From Marinomonas mediterranea MMB-1 (GTDB lineage: Bacteria > Pseudomonadota > Gammaproteobacteria > Pseudomonadales > Marinomonadaceae), in assembly GCF_000192865.1 (NCBI RefSeq), contig NC_015276.1:1736001-1800000 (forward strand): a stretch of 64,000 nt of DNA. Direction: 5' to 3'. Under the pieces are notes generated by a model. It had not been told where the DNA came from and made no database searches. It worked only from the letters and a program-made list of their open reading frames with translations. Positions 17,254-27,282 of this stretch are shown piece by piece. Each line of letters starts with the position of its first letter. Positions within the stretch are counted from its first letter, which is position 1. The translations under genes were made by a program, and so were the position numbers.

Positions 17254-19488
17254 TTACTGGATTACGTTAGAGTTAGTGATATCTAGAAGCTGGCCGTTAG
17301 ATTTTAGAAATGTAATGACTTGAGTCTGCATTTCGACTGTTGCCGCAAGTGCTGAGCTAGCATCTTGAGTTACATTTGTTACTTCGCTGGAATTGAGAAG
17401 AGAAGTATGGTGGCCAACTAAAAACTTGGTTGCTGCCTTCAGTGCAGAGCCTGTTTGGTCTGTGCTGTATGTTGTTAGACCAAGTGATGAAATTAAAGCA
17501 TTGGTTCCACCAAGCGGAAAACCATTGGACGATGTCGAGTTCGGCACTACCTGATCTGATAAATTTGTTCCGTTCCCGACAATCTCTGTGACCAGTACAG
17601 GTGTAGAGCTACTCACATTTGCTGCCCACGCAAGTGAGTCACCGGAGTCAATTGCCTGCTGGGCACCCGCGACAAAAGAGCTGAGGAAACTAGAATAGGC
17701 GAGTTCTGCAAGTCTGTCATAGGTCGTTTTTTGACTTGATGTACCGTCTCTAAGTGCCTTTAGCTCTGTGCCTGTGTAGCCTAATAATGGCGCAACAGAT
17801 TCTGCAAACCCATCGCTAGCCTTGAGGGCTGTTTTTACGGTAGGCCCAAACTCATTAGAATACCCCATAATAGGTGCCGCTTGAGTACCACCGACAGTTA
17901 AAACAGCAGAGTCGAAATCTAGTTTAGACTGGTCGCCATCGAATACATCTGATGCACCGAGAACACCTGTTCCAATGATACTTCCAAGAGAGACACCCAG
18001 TAGTGATACTGAGTTACCGTCAAGGTTGAAGCTACCGCTCGCGTAAGAGCTGGTATTTGTTAATGCCATTCTTAGTGACAAGTTATCTGAGATCGACTGC
18101 CTTAGATTGTCTCTTACTGTTCTCAATGCACCTAAATTAGCGAAGACCAATGAGGAACCGTTGGCATAAGCTCCACCGTTATCAGAATCGGTTGCGGAAA
18201 TGTCATAGACATTATCATTATCGTAGTCTACGCTACGAGCACCGTGTAAAGGAAGATCGATTGAAACCGTTGCAATACCTTGTGCTGCAAGGTTACCTGC
18301 GATGCCTGCAACCGTTTCTTTGAACGATGTAATACCATGCACATACAATGCAACAGGCCAGCCAGAGCTTGGCATTGTGCCATCTGGTACGGTAATAAAC
18401 ACCTGTACAGAATCATCAGACTGTTTTAAAGGGTTGTCATCGGCTGGTCTAAGTGTGCCGCCGTCTGAGGCTTTCCAGTTACTGGTAATCGCATCACATG
18501 TTCTGGTTGCCTGTAGTTGTGTTTCGCAGGTTGAATTACCCTCTGGCGTGTCTAAGAAATAAGGTACTGTTAGGCTGCCAAAGTAAACCGTAGGGTCATT
18601 GGAGCTAGTGGCTGCTGCCGCTTCAGCCGAGCTGCGGCCAGATGCAACGAGGAATGTACTGAGTTTACTGTCCGAGATCGTGATGTTATTCAGACCAAAT
18701 GCGGTTTGAACGTCAATCACTGAGCTTATCTGAGGCGCTGCAGAGTCAATCTGATCCATCACATGTTGCATCACTGGTGAGACCGATTGCGTAGTAAACT
18801 GAGTCGCATAGATAATACTATCACCACTACTAACGTCACTTGAGAATTGACCCTCTGCATTCAGTATGAGCTGAGCAAGCGCGGTCTGAGTCGCAGTCAA
18901 AGCCGTAGGTGCGGTTTGAAACGTTGTTTTTAGCGTTGTGTAAGTGGATGATGATTCCACTGCACGGCCGAGAGAGTCGGTAACATTATCTAAAACGGCA
19001 ACGTAATAAGTTGTGCTTTCTTTAAGCGCTTTCAACGGAACAATTGTAACGCCGGAGGATGTTGCCTTTGTTATGAAGTCTGTTCCATAGGTTAAGCGAC
19101 CACCGTCTTTTTCTCGAATCAATACAGCATCGGCCGCTGCGACTGAATCCGATTTTAGGGTAATGCTCCCATAGGTTTTGCTTGGAAAGGACACGCCAAC
19201 CGTAAAAGGAGAGCCAAGGCCCCAGCCGTCGAGAGATCTCAATGAATCATAAATATCGCCAGACGACGTTATGTTAGATAGTAAACCGGTAGTTGAGTTT
19301 TTTAAGATGTCTGTGGGAGTGGAAAGTTTGCCATTCGTTGGATCGAACGTAACATACGACTTTGGCGTTTCTTCAACCGTTTTGTCGGTTGCAGATTGAT
19401 CGATGGAATCACTGTCTATCACGCTATCGTCACAGGCTGTCAGTAAGGCAGCGCTGCATATAATGCATGCTAACAAAGGCTTTTTCAT
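17254..19488 (-). CDS. volA: VolA/Pla-1-type surface lipoprotein lipase
   Basis: 744 aa lipoprotein. The signal ends in the lipobox LLTAC (Cys19), followed by an Asp/Ser-rich linker that could direct export to the outer leaflet. The N-terminal half matches the bacterial virulence-factor lipase N-terminal type (TFDPTNGKLSTPTDI). The alpha/beta-hydrolase half carries VALYVHGITSFKE and the nucleophile elbow GVSLGS with Ser500. In Vibrio cholerae VolA is a surface lysophospholipase encoded beside fadL, as here. The substrate in this organism is inferred from that pairing. Confidence 0.82.
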   Translation of the reverse strand: MKKPLLACIICSAALLTACDDSVIDSDSIDQSATDKTVEETPKSYVTFDPTNGKLSTPTDILKNSTTGLLSNITSSGDIYDSLRSLDGWGLGSPFTVGVSFPSKTYGSITLKSDSVAAADAVLIREKDGGRLTYGTDFITKATSSGVTIVPLKALKESTTYYVAVLDNVTDSLGRAVESSSTYTTLKTTFQTAPTALTATQTALAQLILNAEGQFSSDVSSGDSIIYATQFTTQSVSPVMQHVMDQIDSAAPQISSVIDVQTAFGLNNITISDSKLSTFLVASGRSSAEAAAATSSNDPTVYFGSLTVPYFLDTPEGNSTCETQLQATRTCDAITSNWKASDGGTLRPADDNPLKQSDDSVQVFITVPDGTMPSSGWPVALYVHGITSFKETVAGIAGNLAAQGIATVSIDLPLHGARSVDYDNDNVYDISATDSDNGGAYANGSSLVFANLGALRTVRDNLRQSISDNLSLRMALTNTSSYASGSFNLDGNSVSLLGVSLGSIIGTGVLGASDVFDGDQSKLDFDSAVLTVGGTQAAPIMGYSNEFGPTVKTALKASDGFAESVAPLLGYTGTELKALRDGTSSQKTTYDRLAELAYSSFLSSFVAGAQQAIDSGDSLAWAANVSSSTPVLVTEIVGNGTNLSDQVVPNSTSSNGFPLGGTNALISSLGLTTYSTDQTGSALKAATKFLVGHHTSLLNSSEVTNVTQDASSALAATVEMQTQVITFLKSNGQLLDITNSNVIQ

Positions 19489-19716
19489 TTTAATCTCTCT
19501 TTTTATTTTTATACTGCGTTTGCTGAGATTAGAGATATTACGTTTATGTATCTCATAAGAACGATTTTATACTCTTGCAGTATAGGAATAAAATTATTTT
19601 TTTGCATTTACAATATAGAGCGTTTTTACTATCAAATATCGTTATTAATTGTAGTAAAAAGGCTACTTGTAACCTGTGGGAATGGACGAGTTTTCGGGCG
19701 GTTTGCGTGTGTCATT

Positions 19717-21984
19717 TTAGTAAACCATACGCAGTTCTTTGGCTTTCTCATGACTGTTTTCGGTCCATTCCTCAATGGGAGAGGGCTTTCCGAAGTAATA
19801 ACCTTGGAGTGTGTCACATCCCAGTGATGTCAATAATGTCGCTTGATCCTTGGTTTCAATCCCTTCTGCAATCACCTTCATATTTAAAGATTTCGCTAAT
19901 GTTATCGTCGATTTTACGATATCAATGTGACGTACATCTTGTGGCAACGGTGAAACAAAGCGTCGGTCGATCTTAAGTATATTGGCAGGAATATCGACTA
20001 ACTGACCTAAAGAGGCTTGTCCCGTACCAAAATCGTCTATGGCGATGGAGTAGCCGTAACTTGATAAAGCTCTTAAACGCTTATGGATAAGTGGATTAGT
20101 CATCACTGGACTGGTCTCAGTGATTTCCAGTTCCAGCATATCACCTAACCAAGGGTGTTCCGCTGTGAGCGACATTAGCAAGGCAAAAAATGCGTCGTTC
20201 ATTAACTCTTGACCAGCCAGGTTAAAAGCAACAGGCGTTTGAATGTGTTCGTCATTCCATTGCGCAAGAATGGACACGAGTTCTTGAAGGAGGTTTTCGG
20301 CGAGTTTTGGCAATAAGCCCAAATCTTCGGCTATTTTGATAAACACCACGGGAGAAACAAAACCGCCATCGTCAGTACGCCAACGGGCAAGGGCTTCGAA
20401 GGAGCGGATTTGTCCATCAGAATGAACTTGTGGCTGTAGCCAGATATCGATTTCGTTGTTTTGGATCGCTTGAACAAGTTTCAAACCAATTTGATGCTCT
20501 TCCATCAAGTTGTGTTCAAGTTCTCTGTCGTAGTAGGCAATGCGGTCTGCGCTGGTCGAGTATTCGAGCGCCATTTCACAATGCTCAAGCAGGTCTTCCG
20601 CCGTTGACTCATCGTTATTTAAGTACACAACGCCGACTTGATAATCCATATTAAGTTGATGACCATCGATGCGAAGCTGGCTAGGAAGCGCCGAATTGAT
20701 CAAAGTAGATAGGTTTCGCTGTATTAAATACGTTTGGCCAAGCGGTAAGAAGCACGCAAACTTAACGCCACGTAACCGAGCCAAAATAGTTTGGTCAGAC
20801 AAACGAGATTGAAGAGATTTAGCGAAATTCAGAATAATACGGTTGGATTTGTCTTTGCCATATTGTTTATTCAACAACTTAAACTGGCTGATCTTAATGA
20901 TGACCATGGCTCCAGTAAAATGGTTGCTTTGTGATTTTAAGCGTTCGTTTACCAATTTACTGAAGTAGAAATGATTCGGCAGTCGTGTCAGGAGGTCAAG
21001 CTGAGATAATCGAGAGTTGGTTAGCTGCGTACTTTCGAGTTCTTGAGTTAGTGCCTTAAGGTGCGTCGTATTTTGCAGATGAAGAACATAGTGTCCGTGG
21101 TTTGTCAGTTGCGAACGGTGTACTTCAATGGACATTTTGCTGTCACTTTTTAAGAGGCACTCTGTCGCGTTGCTTTGCCAGAAGAAGCGATTGACCGAAT
21201 CACTGATCGGCTCCAACCATTTATTTATCGACGAGCCTTCCAGTCGCTTTTTATTTTTAGCACTCAACAGCTCACCGGCTTGATTATTCAGCCTAAGGAT
21301 TCGGCCTCGCTTGTCACACAAAAGTGTCGGAGTACCTGTGTGCTCAAAGATTTCTTCATAAAGCAGGTTATTGCGGTTCAAGCGATGATACATTTTCTGC
21401 ATATGCTGAGCGTTAATCTCAAGAGCATATAAAACCCGCGAGACAGCAAGCGGAAGCGCCACATTCAGTAAACCAAACACCAGTATATTTAATAGAATGG
21501 CGACTTGAAAGGGCAAGCTTACGAGATTGTCATTAAGCAGATTGATCGAATAGAGGAGCGTACCGATATTTAATAGGCTGGCAACCAGAGCATGTCTGAA
21601 ACTGAAGAAGAGCCGAATGATAAGCGGCAAAGAGTAAAGCGACACAATGCCGAACTTAAACGCAACGACTTCGCTCTCCTCAAATAGGAAAAACAAACCG
21701 ATGCCAAAAAGAAGCAGACAAAAGCCCCCAGCCGCAAGCTTGGTTTTGGTGCAGCTAAGATACAACAACGCGCAAAGCACCCCAAAAGATAGGGTGCTTA
21801 AAACGGCATAGCACAGCGACTCGTTCATGTCGCAGTATAGCCAGCTTTGTATACTTAGCCCTGCAAAAACGACCAACGTAAAAGATAAAAAAATACGTAA
21901 GGCACTTTTTTCGAACGCACTATTGTGGCTTCGAAGGGCTTGGTTATTAACCAAAAAAAAGCGTTTCAGATACTCGACAAACAT
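19717..21984 (-). CDS. Membrane GGDEF/EAL protein, probable c-di-GMP phosphodiesterase
   Basis: 755 aa. Several hydrophobic helices occupy about residues 25-180, then come a PAS-like segment, a GGDEF domain and an EAL domain. The GGDEF signature is lost: around residue 400 it reads RLRGVKF, so cyclase activity is unlikely. The EAL domain keeps SFEALARWR (about 529), ELEITET, IDDFGTG, LKID and AEGIET, all catalytic or metal-binding positions of active phosphodiesterases. The single gene has no obvious operon partner. I see no strong ribosome site at the 21984 ATG. Confidence 0.88.
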   Translation of the reverse strand: MFVEYLKRFFLVNNQALRSHNSAFEKSALRIFLSFTLVVFAGLSIQSWLYCDMNESLCYAVLSTLSFGVLCALLYLSCTKTKLAAGGFCLLLFGIGLFFLFEESEVVAFKFGIVSLYSLPLIIRLFFSFRHALVASLLNIGTLLYSINLLNDNLVSLPFQVAILLNILVFGLLNVALPLAVSRVLYALEINAQHMQKMYHRLNRNNLLYEEIFEHTGTPTLLCDKRGRILRLNNQAGELLSAKNKKRLEGSSINKWLEPISDSVNRFFWQSNATECLLKSDSKMSIEVHRSQLTNHGHYVLHLQNTTHLKALTQELESTQLTNSRLSQLDLLTRLPNHFYFSKLVNERLKSQSNHFTGAMVIIKISQFKLLNKQYGKDKSNRIILNFAKSLQSRLSDQTILARLRGVKFACFLPLGQTYLIQRNLSTLINSALPSQLRIDGHQLNMDYQVGVVYLNNDESTAEDLLEHCEMALEYSTSADRIAYYDRELEHNLMEEHQIGLKLVQAIQNNEIDIWLQPQVHSDGQIRSFEALARWRTDDGGFVSPVVFIKIAEDLGLLPKLAENLLQELVSILAQWNDEHIQTPVAFNLAGQELMNDAFFALLMSLTAEHPWLGDMLELEITETSPVMTNPLIHKRLRALSSYGYSIAIDDFGTGQASLGQLVDIPANILKIDRRFVSPLPQDVRHIDIVKSTITLAKSLNMKVIAEGIETKDQATLLTSLGCDTLQGYYFGKPSPIEEWTENSHEKAKELRMVY

Positions 21985-22086
21985 TTATATACAGCTAAGT
22001 TAAAACAACATCGGCCTTCCGGTAGAAAGGCGAAACTAACCATATCGAAAAAAATGCTGCGTGACTATCAATATCGAGCAATTTTT

Positions 22087-23238
22087 TTAGCCATAGCGAT
22101 GTAAATTTATTTGCCGCAGGTGATTGTCCCAAGAAACGTCAACATTATGATTTAATTGAGAAAAGCTTGAATCCAACGGCGCAGAGAGCCATTGCTTTCC
22201 TGTTCCACTAGTGAGCATGAATGCACCGACTTGGTCCGTTTGGCTCACGCCACATACATCACGACAATTATTTACGCCCAAAAATGAGCGCTCATTTATA
22301 TTCCAGTAAGCGACTAAGTTTCCACGAGGTGTACTGATAGCTAATAACTGACCAGACTTGTCAAAGCAAACGCTGCCACAGTATTGCTTAAAACGTTGTC
22401 GTATTTCCTCTGGCATGGGCAAATGCTCGATCTTATCGCTATTCAAAGAAGAGATACCGACCAAAGGAACCTGATCCCATTTTTCACCTTGATACTGAAA
22501 ACCAAGCGCCACGATACCTTGCGGATTTACATCCAAATGTCGAATGCTTAACTGATGAAGATCCTTACCATTGTCGGCGGACTGAATCACGGAGCCGTCT
22601 TCAAGTGATAGATAGGTGACATTGGGCGCCATAGTATCCAAGTTTAAAACATCGCGATCATGGGCGGGATGCGTTTTGAGGCCACCATTGGCAATGACAA
22701 GTGTGTTGTTATCCAAAAGCACGGATTCATGAGGGCCTATACCGTTACTTTTGTATTCCGCAATAATGTTTGCATCGGGCCAGCTTCGAATAACAATGCG
22801 GCCTTCGCCGGTAGAAAAGTGGTTTTCCTGAGAGATAACACGGTCACCCGTCTTATTGAAAATAGCATGGCCGTAGAAATGGTGCTTTTCCGTTGGCTCG
22901 ATTCGAGCGATTCGGTCGCCTGAAACCACCTCGAAAAAGTCCATATAATAGCCTGGCCTCCGAGCGACAATGCCAATCACGCTTTGTGTCGGGTGAACAA
23001 CCGGAGCATGGGCTCGATCCAGTAGCGCTTTTTCCCAGATCATCTTGCCGTGAGCGTCGAACAAACCGAAATAGTGTGATTGTTCTAATTCTGCATTGCG
23101 TCTACTAAAAGCGGAAAGAAACAGTTCTTGATCCGTGGTCATAGAAGCAAACGCAGTTTGCCAGGTTGGTAGTGCAGCGAGCCCGAGAAGGCTGCCATTT
23201 AAAGCGCAGCCTTTTAAAAAATTACGTCGATTCAGCAT
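22087..23238 (-). CDS. DUF1513 family protein, Tat-exported
   Basis: 383 aa. The N-terminus NRRNFLKG followed by a hydrophobic stretch is a twin-arginine signal. The mature protein looks like a WD40-like beta-propeller (repeated blade-like segments such as GHAIFNKTGDRVISQENHFSTG) and belongs to the DUF1513 type. It is the last gene of the imelysin/di-heme oxidoreductase operon, starting six bases after the preceding stop. Its role in iron handling is suggested only by this recurrent neighbourhood. Confidence 0.82.
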   Translation of the reverse strand: MLNRRNFLKGCALNGSLLGLAALPTWQTAFASMTTDQELFLSAFSRRNAELEQSHYFGLFDAHGKMIWEKALLDRAHAPVVHPTQSVIGIVARRPGYYMDFFEVVSGDRIARIEPTEKHHFYGHAIFNKTGDRVISQENHFSTGEGRIVIRSWPDANIIAEYKSNGIGPHESVLLDNNTLVIANGGLKTHPAHDRDVLNLDTMAPNVTYLSLEDGSVIQSADNGKDLHQLSIRHLDVNPQGIVALGFQYQGEKWDQVPLVGISSLNSDKIEHLPMPEEIRQRFKQYCGSVCFDKSGQLLAISTPRGNLVAYWNINERSFLGVNNCRDVCGVSQTDQVGAFMLTSGTGKQWLSAPLDSSFSQLNHNVDVSWDNHLRQINLHRYG

Positions 23239-23243
23239 GACGA

Positions 23244-24323
23244 TTAATCCCCGTCGCGGCTATTAAACCCAATCTGAAAGCCTAACTCCGTCACAACCTT
23301 TGTCAAAAGGGTTTGAGACTGAGAAATCGACGACACCAATGGACGAGCCAGCGCCACTTTCTCTTCATGGGATAACTGATTTGAAAAGTAGTTATCAGGT
23401 AGGTCACCTACCAATTCTTGGTTTTTGATCAACTGCTCATCTAATGCGTTTGCCGTTTCAGGGTTCTGCTCAAGTGCTACAGCAAAGAGAGACGGGTTGC
23501 CTGAATGATACAGAGCTTGATACGAGGTCAAATTAGTGCGCATAGAAGCAAGTGCAAGGTCACTGCGATAAAACTCAGCAAATTTAGGCTTAGGTTTACC
23601 TTTATAGCCGATTGGTGTTTCAAGTTTTGAATCTTTCACGACCGACATGTGTTCAAGCCATTGCTGGATCACTTGCTCCATTGCCAGCTTGTCGGCTGTC
23701 TCTGTGCTGCCTTCTTCCATAAAGACCCAATCAGATACCGCGCTGTCGCTCCATTGTTTGTAAACCGACTGCGTGGTTTCAGCATGGTGCTTCGCGATTG
23801 ATTCTAACAAATGGCAATCAGCAGGTTTATTCACAGGGTTAAAATCAGCTCGGTATAAAAGTGACTCAATTGCTGTTAAACCACGAACCGCGATGCTGGC
23901 AGCTTTCCAGAATTTAGGTTGATCCATTACGCTAGGATCTTTCTTCAAGGTGCGTAGTTGTCGTTGAGTGACGCCTTTTTTATCTGGCCAATACTGGAAC
24001 GCGTAATAGCGCATGAAATAGGTAACAGGGCCAAAATTCAGCCATTGAATGGCTTGCCAATCATCAACGTTTGCTGCAAAAAGATCTTTAGTTTTAGCAA
24101 GGGCGGAAGCGGAAGGGGACTGACAAAGTGTTTCAATTCGGTTAGATAAAGCCTGACTGCTGTTTGCAAACGCTTGATAACTTGGCGCGATTTGATCTTC
24201 TTTGATCCCAGATAAAGTGGACTTCCAATCATCAGCAAACGCGTTTGTACTAAAAATAAGAGATGCGGTCAGCGCGGTGGTCAATACATGAGACTGCCTG
24301 TTCTTTTGACGACTAAATAACAT
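23244..24323 (-). CDS. Imelysin-family protein 2
   Basis: 359 aa, periplasmic, with a signal peptide ending near FSTNAFA. The imelysin (M75) fold is suggested by the helical content, the GLTAIESLLYR stretch around residue 155 and the paired repeats. Third gene of the operon, two bases after the di-heme oxidoreductase stop. Imelysin proteins are iron-regulated and related to EfeO; peptidase activity is doubtful for this subgroup. Confidence 0.82.
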   Translation of the reverse strand: MLFSRQKNRQSHVLTTALTASLIFSTNAFADDWKSTLSGIKEDQIAPSYQAFANSSQALSNRIETLCQSPSASALAKTKDLFAANVDDWQAIQWLNFGPVTYFMRYYAFQYWPDKKGVTQRQLRTLKKDPSVMDQPKFWKAASIAVRGLTAIESLLYRADFNPVNKPADCHLLESIAKHHAETTQSVYKQWSDSAVSDWVFMEEGSTETADKLAMEQVIQQWLEHMSVVKDSKLETPIGYKGKPKPKFAEFYRSDLALASMRTNLTSYQALYHSGNPSLFAVALEQNPETANALDEQLIKNQELVGDLPDNYFSNQLSHEEKVALARPLVSSISQSQTLLTKVVTELGFQIGFNSRDGD

Positions 24324-24325
24324 GG

Positions 24326-25735
24326 TTATAACGACTCCAAAAACGTCATGAATAGATTTCGTTCGGCTTTATTAAGTTCTTTGTAGGCCTCTTTATGAGG
24401 CTTAGCCTCGCCTCCATGCCATAAAATAGCCTCTTCAATCGTTGCCGCTCGACCGTCGTGAAGAAACCCTTTTCGTCCTGATACGGCTTCCGATAAACCG
24501 ATACCCCACAGTGGTGCGGTACGCCATTCTGTTGGCTCAGCGTTGAAAACCGGAAATTCGTTCGCCAATTCTGGTCCCATGTCATGCAAGAGTAAATCGG
24601 TAAATGGGTAAAAACGGCGACTTTTCAAAACATCGTATTTTGCGTCTGTGCCCGACGTCATCTTAGGAACGTGGCAACTGCCGCATTCGAGCTTATCAAA
24701 AATGGCTTTGCCTTTTACAAACCAATCTTTGTCTAGGTTCCTCATTGCAGGTGGACGAGACAGCGCGACAAACTCGTCAACTCGATCTGCCTGAAGGTGT
24801 CCAACTTCCAAATTATCAATGTGGGGCGTGTTGCCATTCGGCGCCTTAATGCACTTAACTTGTTGTTGTGTGCAACCGCCAGAAGGTGCTGGAAACAACG
24901 GGGTGGATAAGCCTAAATCCCCATTAAACGCAGATTGATTCTGATGGGATAGATCAGAAACATGCGCTTTATGACCAAAGCGCCCCAGCACGCGTGTTCC
25001 ATTCTCATACACCCAATTGGCTTTTCCGCTGATGCCATCGTTGTCTTGGTCATCGGCATCTTCATTTGCCAAAATGGTGTCATCATCAATGGCGTCGATT
25101 AACCCCATACCAACAAGCGGTGGTGTGACGCGTAAAGAGATCCCTGTAGTTGGCTCAAACTCGCCATAGTGTTTCGCTGTCCATTTAATAGAGGGCTTTC
25201 TAAGCGTGACCTGAGTTCCGTCACTAAAAGTTTCGACCTTTGTATTCCAATGTATGGTGTAGTCGCCTTCGGAAGGCACCGCAGACGACCCTAATTGCTG
25301 AAATTGACGACCGTACATCGCATCGCCAAGAATTCCTGTCTTAGGGCTATTTTTATTGCCTAAGCGAACAAAAAAAGAGGGGACTTGAGAGCCAAGCTGA
25401 CCTTCTTGTGGTGCGTGACCACGACCTCCATTCATGTGACAACTGTGGCAAGAGCGAGCATTAAAGATAGGCCCTAATCCATCACTTGCGGTGGTTGAAG
25501 AAGGTGATGGGACCCAGAATCGCTCAAACAGACTCCGTCCTAGCTCAAAATCTAATTTCTCTTCAGCGGATAATCCAGAAAGCGGAGTGGTATAAGACAT
25601 TTTTTCAGCGTTAGCCGAAAACGATAACATCGCCGATAAGGTAACCAATAGCGCTGGGGCAGCAACGCTTACTGCATCGACACTCAGTTTATAGAGGTGG
25701 CGAGACAGAGAATGATCTAAACATTGGTTGTGCAT
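24326..25735 (-). CDS. Di-heme c-type oxidoreductase (DUF1111/DHOR family)
   Basis: About 469 aa. A signal peptide ends near FSANA; two c-type heme sites follow, CHSCH near residue 95 and CGSCH near 347. Family landmarks are FNARSCHSCHMNGGRG, PLFPAPSGGC and the C-terminal FLHDGRAATIEEAILWHGGEA. An ATG at 25735 with GGA seven bases upstream is preferred over the upstream GTG at 25747. DHOR proteins with two imelysins and a DUF1513 protein form a known iron-linked operon. The electron-transfer role in iron oxidation or reduction is inferred. Confidence 0.88.
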   Translation of the reverse strand: MHNQCLDHSLSRHLYKLSVDAVSVAAPALLVTLSAMLSFSANAEKMSYTTPLSGLSAEEKLDFELGRSLFERFWVPSPSSTTASDGLGPIFNARSCHSCHMNGGRGHAPQEGQLGSQVPSFFVRLGNKNSPKTGILGDAMYGRQFQQLGSSAVPSEGDYTIHWNTKVETFSDGTQVTLRKPSIKWTAKHYGEFEPTTGISLRVTPPLVGMGLIDAIDDDTILANEDADDQDNDGISGKANWVYENGTRVLGRFGHKAHVSDLSHQNQSAFNGDLGLSTPLFPAPSGGCTQQQVKCIKAPNGNTPHIDNLEVGHLQADRVDEFVALSRPPAMRNLDKDWFVKGKAIFDKLECGSCHVPKMTSGTDAKYDVLKSRRFYPFTDLLLHDMGPELANEFPVFNAEPTEWRTAPLWGIGLSEAVSGRKGFLHDGRAATIEEAILWHGGEAKPHKEAYKELNKAERNLFMTFLESL

Positions 25736-25758
25736 GTAACGGTCCACTTAAAAACAAC

Positions 25759-25828
25759 AAAACCGCGAGGAAGACATTAGTCTAACCTCACGGTTTATTA
25801 GGACAACTAAACCCCGTTTAGTTGTCCT
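25759..25828 (-). terminator. Tandem hairpins after the first imelysin gene
   Basis: Two stem-loops lie side by side: AACCGCGAGG...CCTCACGGTT (25761-25795, one G-T pair), which on the minus strand is followed by a T-rich run, and a perfect 13-bp stem AGGACAACTAAAC / GTTTAGTTGTCCT (25800-25828). They lie in the 200-bp gap between the imelysin lipoprotein gene and the di-heme gene. They may act as a partial terminator that lowers downstream expression. Confidence 0.65.
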
Positions 25829-25830
25829 AC

Positions 25831-25880
25831 TTTCGAAGTATATTTTTTCGAAGCATATTCTTTTGAAGTATATTTTTTCG
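25831..25880. repeat. Three 16-bp tandem repeats
   Basis: Imperfect units of the form TTCGAAGTATATTTT occur three times in a row, next to the hairpins. Each carries TTCGAA or a one-base variant. Function unknown; a protein-binding or RNA-processing site is possible. Confidence 0.6.
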
Positions 25881-25935
25881 AAAATAGTATTAGCAAAAAT
25901 TGATTCGCTATTACGTATTGTTTATTCGCTACTTC

Positions 25936-27231
25936 TTACTCAAAGACTGCGCTTGGATTGTCCAAGCTGTCAGAACCTTCAAGTGCGATGTCTTGTAGAC
26001 CTAGCGTTTGAATAACGTCTTCAGTGACACGTGTTTCAGCAACCAATTGATCAACGAAGTTTTGAACCATCGCGTTACCTGCCTCATTGTTCATTGCGAT
26101 CAGAACATCAAAGGTTTGACCTTGAGCCGCAGCTTCTGTCATTGCTTTGCCCGCTGCGTCGGTCTTAGTTAGCTGAGCTTTCATTTTTACATCAAGCGCA
26201 GCGTCTTTGTTAGCAACAAGGTTAGAAAGAGAAGGACCTTCTACCCAAGAACCGTCAACGCGTTGATATTTGCCCAAGTAAACATTCTCAATGCCTTTTG
26301 CATCGTAGTAGTGAGACCAGTGCGTGTTATCAGAGAAGCAATCATGTTCTTCTTCTGGATCGTGAAGCATTAGGCCAAGTTTAGTACGTTCGCCACCAAG
26401 CTCGCCATACGCCAAGCTACCCATGCCTGTTAGCATGGTTGCTAGGCCACCGTCTGTGCCTTTTTCAGCAAGTTCTGCACGCGCCGCGCCGCCAACTTTC
26501 CAGTTAGCTGCCATCTCTTCAAGGTCAGAAACCAAAAGATCAGTCGCTGCTTTTAGGTAATCACGACGGCGATCACAGTTGCCATTTGTACAGTTAGCAA
26601 GATCGAAATCAGTCGCTTTACGCTCACCCGCGCCTGGGTTAGTACCGTGAAGATCTTGGCCCCATAGAAGGAATTCAATCGCGTGGTAACCGCTGGCAAC
26701 GTTTGCTTCAACGCCGTCTGCTTCTTGAAGTACATCGCTGATCAAAGCAGGCGTAATGTATGTGGTATCAACTTTTTCGCCGCCAATCATCAAAGAAGTG
26801 TTGGCAATTACGTTGGCAGTGTAAAGGTCGTTAACGTCAGATTCAGAACCGTAAGATTCAGAGTCAACATAGTCGATTAACCCTTCATCTAAAGGCCAAG
26901 CGTTTACCTTGCCTTCCCAGTCGTCCACAATCGCGTTACCAAAACGGTAAACTTCACTTTGTTGGTAAGGAGCGCGAGAGGCAATCCAAGCGTCTTTTAC
27001 TTTTTGAAGGTTTGCTTCGGTAGGATCAAGAAGGAAAGCATTAACACCAGATTGTAACGTCTTCGCTGTCATTAACGAGTCGCCGTAGATTGCTTCAGCG
27101 ATATCTGCATACTGAGTAACAACCGCTTCTGCACTGACTGATTTAGACGAGTCCGTTAGAGATTGACTACCACAGGCTGTAAGTAATGCAGCCGCTACAC
27201 AGGCAGCAACCGGAGTAATTAGCTTTTTCAT
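25936..27231 (-). CDS. Imelysin-family iron-regulated lipoprotein
   Basis: About 431 aa. The start at 27231 (MKKLITP) gives a short lipoprotein signal ending in LLTAC; the frame is open to 27297 but that end overlaps a Fur box. The imelysin signature GYHAIEFLLWG, with the GxHxxE pattern, lies near residue 180. It is followed by the paired GMGSLAYGELGGERTKLGL and DPEEEHDCFSDNT stretch typical of IrpA-type imelysins. First gene of the operon, probably anchored in the periplasm, with a likely iron-uptake role. The ribosome site is weak. Confidence 0.87.
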   Translation of the reverse strand: MKKLITPVAACVAAALLTACGSQSLTDSSKSVSAEAVVTQYADIAEAIYGDSLMTAKTLQSGVNAFLLDPTEANLQKVKDAWIASRAPYQQSEVYRFGNAIVDDWEGKVNAWPLDEGLIDYVDSESYGSESDVNDLYTANVIANTSLMIGGEKVDTTYITPALISDVLQEADGVEANVASGYHAIEFLLWGQDLHGTNPGAGERKATDFDLANCTNGNCDRRRDYLKAATDLLVSDLEEMAANWKVGGAARAELAEKGTDGGLATMLTGMGSLAYGELGGERTKLGLMLHDPEEEHDCFSDNTHWSHYYDAKGIENVYLGKYQRVDGSWVEGPSLSNLVANKDAALDVKMKAQLTKTDAAGKAMTEAAAQGQTFDVLIAMNNEAGNAMVQNFVDQLVAETRVTEDVIQTLGLQDIALEGSDSLDNPSAVFE

Positions 27232-27282
27232 AATACTTTTTGCGCTCCATTGGCTTAATTGTTCAGCCATAGTATTCAAAAT

